From: Actinomycetota bacterium
Lineage (GTDB): Bacteria; Actinomycetota; UBA4738
Direction of reading: 5' to 3'
NCBI GenBank assembly: GCA_005885015.1
Contig: VAYG01000164.1
Span: 1 to 5,635 of the forward strand
DNA length: 5,635 nucleotides
Below the pieces are notes generated by a model that searched no databases, was not told where the DNA came from, and saw nothing but the letters and a program-made list of their open reading frames with translations. Of the stretch, positions 1-4,893 are shown piece after piece (the stretch's first letter is position 1; every line of letters starts with the position of its first letter). The position numbers were made by a program, and so were the translations under genes.

Positions 1-15
1 CCCTGCCCGTGCCAC

Positions 16-44
16 TTGACACCCTCGGCGATCGGCGTTAATTT
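16..44 (+). promoter_or_regulatory. Promoter of the MMPL-tetR operon
   Basis: A perfect -35 hexamer TTGACA lies at 16-21. After a 17-base spacer comes TAATTT at 39-44, which fits the relaxed actinobacterial -10 pattern TANNNT. Transcription would begin near position 51, leaving a leader of about 57 bases before the transporter ATG. The -35 match and the spacing are seen directly. Use by the housekeeping sigma factor is inference. Confidence 0.65.
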
Positions 45-68
45 ACCGTCCCTAAGTTAGTGACGATA
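44..68. promoter_or_regulatory. Likely TetR operator, 25-bp palindrome over the transcription start
   Basis: The stretch is symmetric about G56, and 10 of the 12 arm positions are complementary. The core at 47-65 reads CGTCCCTAAGTTAGTGACG, with one mismatched pair (51/61); the second mismatch is 46/66. It touches the -10 element and covers the expected transcription start near 51, where a bound dimer would block RNA polymerase. TetR-family dimers usually bind palindromes of this size beside their own promoter, and a tetR gene is the second gene of this operon. The symmetry is seen directly; binding by that protein is inferred. Confidence 0.65.
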
Positions 69-94
69 GGCTATCGCCGAGAGGCGACGATCTC

Positions 95-101
95 GAGGAG
101 G
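95..101 (+). promoter_or_regulatory. Ribosome-binding site deciding the MMPL start
   Basis: GAGGAGG lies 6 bases before the ATG at 108. This fixes the start there rather than at an in-frame GTG at 60, which has no such site and falls inside the proposed operator. Confidence 0.85.
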
Positions 102-107
102 CCGAAC

Positions 108-2366
108 ATGCTGGGGCGTCTGGCACGGTTCACGGTGAAGCGACGGCGCATGGTGCTCCTGGCATCCCTGGTCGCCCTGGTTGCGGCTGGGGCCTTCGGG
201 GGCAGCGTCTTCTCGAACCTGAAGAACGGAGGGTTCACCGACCCGGGGTCGGAATCGGAGCGGGCCAAGGCCATCCTGGAGCGCACGTTCCACGCGGGCG
301 AGCCGAACCTGGTGCTCCTGGTTACCGCCCGGCAGGGCTCGGTCGACGATCCAGCGGTGGCTCAGGCCGGGGTGGCGCTGACCCGCCGGCTCGCGGGCGA
401 GCGGGGGATCGACCAGGCGTTCTCTTACTGGACCCTCGGCTCGCCGCAGCCCCTACGGTCGAAGGACGGCCTGGAGGCCATGGTGCTGGCCCGCATCGGC
501 GGCGACGACGAGACGGTGCGAAACCGCGTCGAAGAGCTCTCTCCCCGGTACACCCGAACCGACGGAACCGGTCCGATCACCGTCCAGGTCGGCGGCCAGG
601 CTGAGGTCTTCCGCCAGGTGGGGAGCCAGGTCGAGCAGGATCTCCGGAAAGCCGAGACCATCACGTTCCCGGTCGTGCTCCTGCTGCTGGTACTGGTGTT
701 CGGGAGCCTGATCGCCGCGGGGATGCCACTCGCGGTGGGTGCGTTCGCCGTGGTCGGAACGTTCCTGGCCCTCAACCTGCTGACCCGGCTGACCAACGTG
801 TCGATCTTCTCGATCAATCTCACAACCGCGCTGGGCATCGGGCTCGGGATCGACTACAGCCTGTTCATCGTCTCCCGGTTCCGGGAAGAGCTTCGGGGCG
901 GGCTCGGAGTAAGCGACGCGGTGGTCCGCACCGTGCAGACCGCGGGGAGGACGGTCCTGTTCAGCGCCCTCACCGTGGCCATCTCGCTGGCGGCGCTGAT
1001 GATCTTCCCTCTGTACTTCCTCCGGTCCTTCGCCTACGCGGGGATCGCCGTGGTGGCGCTGGCGACGGCCGCGGCGATCGTCTCGCTGCCGGCCCTCCTC
1101 GCGGTGGTCGGCACCCGGATCGACCGGTTCGTGCTGTTCCGCCGGAGGGCGAAAGAGGTCGGCGAGGGGTTCTGGCACCGGCTGGCCACCTCGGTCATGG
1201 GCCGGCCGATCCCGTACGCCGTCGCCGTCATCGCGGTGCTGCTGATCCTCGGGGCGCCGTTCCTCGGCGTGAAGTTCGGCCAGCCCGACGACCGGGTCCT
1301 CCCGGCGTCGGCCTCCAGCCGGCAGGTCCAGGACCAGATCCGGACGAACTTCCCCTCGCAGGAGGCGGCCGCCCTCGAGGTCGTTGCGCCGACCGCGGGA
1401 CCGCCCTCGGCCACGCGGGACTCGGCGGTCCAGGCCTACGCGATCCGCCTCTCCTCGCTCCCCGGCGCCGCCCGAGTGGACGCCCTGACCGGCTCCTATA
1501 TCGCCGGGCGGCAGGTGGCCGGGCCGAACCCGGCCTCGGTCCGCTTCTCCAACCCGTCGGGGACGTGGCTGTCCGTGGTGCCCTCGGTGGAACCCCAGTC
1601 GCCCGCCGGCGAGCGGCTGGTCAAGGCGGTGCGGGCCACGCCGGCGCCCTTCGCCGTCCTGGTGACGGGGCCGTCGGCGCAGCTGGTTGACTCGAAGGCC
1701 AGCATCGGGGGGCGCCTGCCGCTTGCCGCGCTGATCATCGCCCTCACTACGTTCGTGATCCTGTTCCTCATGACGGGCAGCGTGGTCGTCCCGCTCAAGG
1801 CCATCGTTCTGAACGTGCTCAGCCTCTCCGCCACGTTCGGAGCGATGGTGTGGATCTTCCAGGAGGGGCACCTCGCGTCCAGCCTGGGCTTCACCCCGAC
1901 CGGTACGATCGACAGCACGAGCCCGGTGCTCATGTTCTGCATCGCGTTCGGCCTGTCCATGGACTACGAGGTCTTCCTGCTGTCCCGCATCAAGGAGGAG
2001 TACGACCGCACGGGGGAGAACACGCGGTCGGTGGCGGTCGGCCTGGAGCGGACCGGCCGGATCGTCACCGCGGCCGCGGCCCTGCTGTCGGTGGTGTTCA
2101 TCGCCTTCGCCACCTCGAGCATCACGTTCATCAAGATGTTCGGGATCGGGATGGCCCTGGCCGTGATCATGGACGCCACGCTCATCCGGGGCGTCCTGGT
2201 GCCGGCGTTCATGCGGTTGGCCGGGCGGGCGAACTGGTGGGCGCCCGGGTGGCTGCGCCGGATCCATGAGCGCGTCGGGATCAGCGAGGTGGAACATGGA
2301 GCGCTCGTCATCCCCGAGGGCCAGCCGGCCCTCGTCCCCGAGACGGTCGGTGGGAGCGATCGGTGA
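108..2366 (+). CDS. MMPL/RND-family membrane transporter
   Basis: This is a 752-residue inner-membrane exporter of the MMPL (mycobacterial membrane protein large) family, within the RND superfamily. These proteins move lipids or other hydrophobic compounds outward using the proton gradient. The layout is the family's duplicated one. Membrane segment 1 is at about 15-34, followed by an extracytoplasmic domain (about 35-180) and segments 2-6 (about 185-335). A short cytoplasmic stretch, segment 7 (about 369-388), a second extracytoplasmic domain (about 390-530) and segments 8-12 (about 537-697) complete it. The proton-relay Asp-Tyr pairs are present in both halves: D249-Y250 in GLGIDYSLFIVSRF and D619-Y620 in GLSMDYEVFLLSRI. 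The cytoplasmic tail of about 50 residues is short, unlike the long tails of some MmpL proteins. The ATG at 108 is chosen for its ribosome-binding site and because a basic segment (KRRR) directly precedes helix 1. The substrate cannot be read from the sequence. The gene overlaps the following tetR by 4 bases. Confidence 0.93.
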   Translation: MLGRLARFTVKRRRMVLLASLVALVAAGAFGGSVFSNLKNGGFTDPGSESERAKAILERTFHAGEPNLVLLVTARQGSVDDPAVAQAGVALTRRLAGERGIDQAFSYWTLGSPQPLRSKDGLEAMVLARIGGDDETVRNRVEELSPRYTRTDGTGPITVQVGGQAEVFRQVGSQVEQDLRKAETITFPVVLLLLVLVFGSLIAAGMPLAVGAFAVVGTFLALNLLTRLTNVSIFSINLTTALGIGLGIDYSLFIVSRFREELRGGLGVSDAVVRTVQTAGRTVLFSALTVAISLAALMIFPLYFLRSFAYAGIAVVALATAAAIVSLPALLAVVGTRIDRFVLFRRRAKEVGEGFWHRLATSVMGRPIPYAVAVIAVLLILGAPFLGVKFGQPDDRVLPASASSRQVQDQIRTNFPSQEAAALEVVAPTAGPPSATRDSAVQAYAIRLSSLPGAARVDALTGSYIAGRQVAGPNPASVRFSNPSGTWLSVVPSVEPQSPAGERLVKAVRATPAPFAVLVTGPSAQLVDSKASIGGRLPLAALIIALTTFVILFLMTGSVVVPLKAIVLNVLSLSATFGAMVWIFQEGHLASSLGFTPTGTIDSTSPVLMFCIAFGLSMDYEVFLLSRIKEEYDRTGENTRSVAVGLERTGRIVTAAAALLSVVFIAFATSSITFIKMFGIGMALAVIMDATLIRGVLVPAFMRLAGRANWWAPGWLRRIHERVGISEVEHGALVIPEGQPALVPETVGGSDR
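2349..2356 (+). promoter_or_regulatory. Ribosome-binding site of the tetR gene
   Basis: GGTGGGAG sits inside the last codons of the transporter gene, 6 bases before the GTG start at 2363. Together with the GTGA stop/start overlap it supports translational coupling and this choice of start. Confidence 0.6.
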
Positions 2367-3064
2367 GGAGGGACGCCACGCTGTCCGAGATCGGAACGTC
2401 CCCCTCTCCGCGTCGGGCCCGGGCCCGCCGCGGGGAGGGGGAACGCCTCCGCAGCGAGATCCTGGCCGCGACCGAACGCCTGCTCGTCCAGACCGGCGAC
2501 CTGGAGGCCGTGTCCATCCGCGCCGTCGCCGACGCGGTGGGGATCTCTCCTCCCTCGATCTACCTGCACTTCGCCGACAAGAACGAGCTGTTGTGGGCGG
2601 TGTGCGAGCGGCACTTCGCCGCGCTCGACGAGGTGATCGAGCAGGCGGCCGCGGGGATCGCCGATCCCATCGAGTCCCTCCTCCTGCGCGGGCGGGCCTA
2701 CATCCGGTTCGGCGTGGAGAACCCCGAGCCCTACCGGATCCTGTTCATGAGCAAGCCCACCGCGACGCCTGAGAACTTCCCCCCCGAGCGGATCCTGCAG
2801 AGCGCGGCGTTCGATCACCTGGTCCAGGCGGTGGTGCGAGCAATCGCCGCTGGGGACCTGGCCGGTGACCCGACGATCGTGTCGATCGGCCTGTGGGCGG
2901 CGGTCCACGGGATCACGTCCCTGTTCATCTCCAAGCCCGACTTCCCCTGGCCGGACAAGGATCAGGTGATCGACCGGCTCCTGTGGACCCAGATCGAAGG
3001 CCTGGCCACGCCGAAGGCGCGCCGGCGCCTCCCGCGGATCGAGGCGGAGCGAGGGCCCCGATAG
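2363..3064 (+). CDS. TetR-family transcriptional regulator (WHG-type C-terminal domain)
   Basis: This 233-residue protein is a TetR-type repressor. An arginine-rich N-terminal extension (about 1-28, with RRARARRGEGERLR) precedes the DNA-binding domain at about 29-77. Within that domain the helix-turn-helix lies at about 51-70 (SIRAVADAVGISPPSIYLHF), followed by the typical DKNELL. The rest is an all-helical ligand-binding and dimer domain. It contains W178-AAV-H182-G183, which matches the W..HG feature of the TetR C-terminal 'WHG' family. The start is GTG, overlapping the MMPL stop as GTGA, so the two genes are almost certainly co-transcribed and translationally coupled. This pairing usually means the regulator controls the pump in response to a compound the pump handles. 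The likely operator is the palindrome at 44-68, giving autorepression (inference). The ligand is unknown. Confidence 0.92.
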   Translation: MRRDATLSEIGTSPSPRRARARRGEGERLRSEILAATERLLVQTGDLEAVSIRAVADAVGISPPSIYLHFADKNELLWAVCERHFAALDEVIEQAAAGIADPIESLLLRGRAYIRFGVENPEPYRILFMSKPTATPENFPPERILQSAAFDHLVQAVVRAIAAGDLAGDPTIVSIGLWAAVHGITSLFISKPDFPWPDKDQVIDRLLWTQIEGLATPKARRRLPRIEAERGPR

Positions 3065-3065
3065 C

Positions 3066-3071
3066 TACACT
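3066..3071 (+). promoter_or_regulatory. Possible -10 element for the tRNA gene
   Basis: TACACT starts just after the tetR stop codon and ends 5 bases before the mature tRNA. It fits TANNNT, but no -35-like hexamer is visible 16-18 bases upstream, where the DNA codes for the end of TetR. If real, the primary transcript would have almost no 5' leader. Read-through from the upstream operon is an equally good explanation. Confidence 0.25.
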
Positions 3072-3076
3072 CGGCC

Positions 3077-3163
3077 GGGGGGATGGCCGAGCGGCCGAAG
3101 GCGGCGGTCTTGAAAACCGCCAGGGGCGCAAGTCCCTCCTGGGTTCGAATCCCAGTCCCCCCG
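3077..3163 (+). tRNA. tRNA-Ser, anticodon UGA
   Basis: An 87-base class II tRNA can be folded completely. The acceptor arm pairs GGGGGGA (3077-3083) with TCCCCCC (3156-3162) and has discriminator G3163. The D stem pairs 3086-3088 with 3100-3102, with the GG pair in its loop. The anticodon stem pairs 3104-3108 with 3116-3120 around the loop CTTGAAA, with anticodon TGA at 3111-3113. A long variable arm (AGGG 3122-3125 with CCCT 3134-3137) and the T arm (CTGGG 3139-3143 with CCCAG 3151-3155, loop TTCGAAT) complete it. The long variable arm and discriminator G are serine identity features. It reads UCA and, by wobble, other UCN codons. The 3' CCA is not encoded (GCA follows), so it must be added by the CCA-adding enzyme. 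The gene begins 12 bases after the tetR stop. Confidence 0.97.
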
Positions 3164-3178
3164 CACCCTGCAATCGTA

Positions 3179-3216
3179 GGAAGAGGGCCCGCCCGATTAG
3201 GGGCGGGCCCTCTTCC
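3179..3216. terminator. Strong hairpin between convergent genes, probable bidirectional terminator
   Basis: GGAAGAGGGCCCGCCC (3179-3194) and GGGCGGGCCCTCTTCC (3201-3216) form a perfect 16-bp stem with a 6-base loop (GATTAG). The hairpin lies 15 bases after the tRNA on the plus strand and 12 bases after the TAA at 3229 on the minus strand, so it can end both transcripts. The following T run is poor on both strands (CCTTGG on plus). It is therefore GC-stem driven rather than a textbook U-tract terminator. Confidence 0.75.
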
Positions 3217-3228
3217 CCTTGGAAATTG

Positions 3229-3752
3229 TTACTTGTGCTCGATCGACATCGATGGCCGATGGAGGAACACCGTGCTGCCGCTGAGGCTTCTGAAGAGGAC
3301 GCCACGTTCGCGAAGGCGCACAAGAACGAGTGCGCTTGCGCGAAGGTCACGTCCTGCGCCGAGAACTGCGTCTCGGTCGGATTGCAGTTGGCCGTCGTTC
3401 CGTCGAGCCCGACCGACACGAACACGAGGTTTCCACTGCCCGTCGCGAAGCTGAACGCCGCCACGTGGACCACGAGGCACGTCGGAGCCGACCCGCCGAC
3501 CGCGACCGACTTCGTCATCCCTGGGACCGCAACATAGGCCGTGGAGGCCGTGCTGAGACCCGTCGTGTCGTTCGTGATGAAGTCTGTTTTCGGCGTCTTG
3601 CAGTTCGAGATCGCGATTGAGGACCCTGGTGTACCGACGACCGCGCCGCCGGACACCCTCCCCCCTGCCGCCTCTACCCCAGTGGCGACACCGGCGATGA
3701 TCGCCACCGTAGCGACGGTCGCGAGCAAGAACCGTTTGCGACTCACACTCAT
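3229..3752 (-). pseudogene. Small secreted four-cysteine protein, frameshifted
   Basis: The reading starts with ATG at 3752, preceded by a good ribosome-binding site. The first 30 or so residues are a clear Sec signal peptide: MSVSRKR, then a hydrophobic core, then a probable cut near VEA-A (about residue 28). The mature part is rich in Ser, Thr, Val and Gly with the alternating pattern of beta strands, and has cysteines at 51, 92, 123 and 145 that could form two disulfides. After A151 (3300-3302) the frame changes character, becoming Ser/Ala/Arg-rich and running unstopped through the terminator and antisense to the tRNA and tetR down to 2925. Another frame from 3300 gives a sensible beta-rich end, VLFRSLSGSTVFLHRP..., and stops with TAA at 3229-3231 just before the hairpin. 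I infer loss of 1 base, or of 3n+1 bases, at about 3300. Function unknown; I cannot name a family. A sequencing or assembly error is the main alternative to true decay. Confidence 0.7.
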
Positions 3753-3757
3753 GGACT

Positions 3758-3764
3758 CTCCCTT
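3758..3764 (-). promoter_or_regulatory. Ribosome-binding site of the secreted-protein gene
   Basis: Read on the minus strand, AAGGGAG ends 5 bases before the ATG at 3752. It fixes the start there, exactly ahead of the signal peptide, and excludes upstream extension of the open frame to 3947. Confidence 0.7.
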
Positions 3765-3925
3765 CCGGTTGGACGATGCGGCGCTGGCAAGCGTCCGCGA
3801 ATCACGCGATGAAGAGGCCGGTCCCGACCGTCCTCGACCTGAAGCGATACATCCCCCCTCTCTACGAACCGGTGGCCGTGGCGGCGGGTCCAGCGACGGT
3901 GCTCTTCTGCGGGCGGGTACCCTAC

Positions 3926-3956
3926 CCTCGCCCCCGCGCCGGCGCAAGAGGCGAGG
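3926..3956 (-). terminator. Possible terminator of the DUF1684 gene
   Basis: CCTCGCC (3926-3932) pairs with GGCGAGG (3950-3956), and the self-complementary GCGCCGGCGC (3936-3945) lies between them. It directly follows the stop codon on the minus strand. The outer stem is only 7 bp, the inner palindrome has no proper loop, and no T run follows, so this is a weak call in GC-rich DNA. Confidence 0.3.
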
Positions 3957-4787
3957 TCACATTGACGAGTACCTCTTCTCACCCGCCTCCACGCGCACCG
4001 GAAGCCGGTTCTCCGGGAGCGGCAGGGCGCACGTGGCGTGGGGCGTGAACACGCACGGCGGGTTGTATGCCTTATTGAAGTCCACGATCACCAGGCCGCT
4101 TGCGTCCGCCTGCCGCGTGTACAGGTACCGCCCCCCGCCGTAGGTCTCAGACCCGTTCGTCTGGTCGCCGAACACGATGAACAGGTCGGTCTCGCCAGGT
4201 TCCAAGAACGCCTCGAGTCGACACGAGACACCCTTCACCTCGAAGGCCACCGCGCCCGGGGTGTCGTACGTCTCTTCCTTGTCGAGGACGGTGGGGACCC
4301 TGCTCACCCGCGACGGCTGGTGGGGCTCGAACCGCGCCTGGACCCGCCACCGTCGATCGATGGGGAAGTAGTCGATGCCCTTGAACGCCGCCCGCGCCGG
4401 GCTCTCTTCGTCGCGGATCCGCACGGCCAGCCGGTCGTAGCGCCGGATCAAGTGGAACACGACGCTGCCCACGCGGAGCCGGGTGGGCTCGCCGGCCAGG
4501 TCGTCCCTCAGGGGGAGCTCGGCAACGGCCAGTCCCTGGTGGGTGACGCCGGATCCGGGGCGGGCGGTGAACGTGGCCGCGTCGCCTCGAAGGATGATGG
4601 ACCCGACGACACCTGGGACGTCATCACCCGGAAGGCGGACCCGGCACGACGGATCCGAGCCGACCGTGTTCTCGCCCTCTGCGAGCCAGGCCAGCCCCAC
4701 GACGGCGAGCCACCCGTCGGGGGCGGTGAGGCGGGCCGTCCGGTGGACCCGCCAGGCCATGATCTCCCGCTCGTACGGGGTGGGCAC
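3957..4787 (-). CDS. DUF1684 family protein
   Basis: This protein of about 276 residues covers the full length of the DUF1684 family, for which I know no firmly established function. The N-terminal part shows the family pattern PTPYEREIMAWR, then LTAPDGWLAVVGLAWLAEGENTVGSDPS (about 20-47), whose glycine and acidic spacing recalls an FHA-like beta sandwich (resemblance only). The middle has RYDRLAVRIRDEESPAR and F.GIDYFPID. The C-terminal signature is complete: TNGSETYGGGRYLY (about 210-223), DFNKAYNPPC (236-245), a second cysteine at 253, then LPLPENRLPVRVEAGEK. The Cys-x7-Cys pair is typical and could bind a metal or form a disulfide. No signal peptide or membrane helix is seen, so it is probably cytoplasmic. 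The GTG at 4787 is chosen because YEREI.AWR belongs to the family's N-terminus. An ATG at 4760 with GGGAG close by is the alternative, and both have imperfect ribosome-binding sites. The gene is transcribed away from the propeller gene. Confidence 0.85.
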   Translation of the reverse strand: MPTPYEREIMAWRVHRTARLTAPDGWLAVVGLAWLAEGENTVGSDPSCRVRLPGDDVPGVVGSIILRGDAATFTARPGSGVTHQGLAVAELPLRDDLAGEPTRLRVGSVVFHLIRRYDRLAVRIRDEESPARAAFKGIDYFPIDRRWRVQARFEPHQPSRVSRVPTVLDKEETYDTPGAVAFEVKGVSCRLEAFLEPGETDLFIVFGDQTNGSETYGGGRYLYTRQADASGLVIVDFNKAYNPPCVFTPHATCALPLPENRLPVRVEAGEKRYSSM

Positions 4788-4823
4788 GGCGTCATCTTGC
4801 CCCTGTGGCCTGCCGGCACGCGA

Positions 4824-4869
4824 CCCGAACCTCCATCGAATCGGGACAGACCCCGATTCGGACTTCGGG
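4824..4869. repeat. Nested inverted repeats in the divergent promoter region
   Basis: The inner repeat has perfect 9-base arms, CGAATCGGG (4837-4845) and CCCGATTCG (4852-4860), separated by ACAGAC. An outer pair, CCCGAA (4824-4829) and TTCGGG (4864-4869), encloses it. It lies in the 106-bp gap between the DUF1684 and propeller genes, and its right side overlaps the proposed -35 region of the latter. It may be an operator shared by both genes or a hairpin in the DUF1684 leader RNA. The pairing is seen directly; the role is inferred. Confidence 0.6.
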
Positions 4870-4886
4870 CCCCACCTGGGTACGAT
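4857..4886 (+). promoter_or_regulatory. Promoter of the propeller gene, leaderless arrangement
   Basis: TACGAT at 4881-4886 fits TANNNT and ends 7 bases before the ATG at 4894, so transcription would begin at or next to the A of the start codon. A weak -35 candidate, TTCGGA (4857-4862, three of six consensus bases), lies 18 bases upstream. No ribosome-binding site precedes the ATG, which fits a leaderless mRNA, a common class in actinobacteria. Confidence 0.5.
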
Positions 4887-4893
4887 CCGGACG

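Larger units (their letters stand above)
3753..3956. other. Intergenic stretch without a convincing gene
   Basis: These 204 bases separate the minus-strand DUF1684 gene from the minus-strand secreted-protein gene. At its left edge lies the ribosome-binding site of the latter, and at its right edge a possible weak terminator. A promoter for the secreted-protein gene should be here, but I see no clear -35/-10 pair. Short open frames on both strands lack ribosome-binding sites and resemble no family I know. Confidence 0.6.

Noticed and set aside
60..107. In-frame N-terminal extension of the MMPL gene from a GTG at 60.
   Set aside because: No ribosome-binding site before it and it lies in the palindrome over the transcription start. 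GAGGAGG before the ATG at 108 is far better placed.
453..2297. Very long minus-strand open frame opposite the MMPL gene.
   Set aside because: Composition is dominated by Arg, Gly, Asp, His and Pro, with no domain. It is the usual antisense shadow of a GC-rich gene.
3139..3163. tRNA 3' end as a possible integration (attB) site with a genomic island beside it.
   Set aside because: No integrase, no repeated copy of the tRNA 3' end in the window, and no other sign of an island.
2925..3228. Continuation of the secreted-protein frame across the terminator, the tRNA complement and the end of tetR.
   Set aside because: Arg/Pro/Gly-rich, non-beta sequence overlapping three other features. Best explained by frame loss near 3300 rather than a real fusion domain.
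3290..3310. Programmed ribosomal frameshifting in the secreted-protein gene.
   Set aside because: The shift needed is -1, but no X XXY YYZ slippery heptamer is present at the joint. Mutation or sequence error is simpler.
3776..4048. Plus-strand 90-codon open frame containing MKRPVPTVLDLKRYIPPLYEP.
   Set aside because: No ribosome-binding site, it runs into the end of the DUF1684 gene on the other strand, and it resembles no family I recognise. Other overlapping frames at 3541-4143 and 3749-3982 fail for the same reasons.
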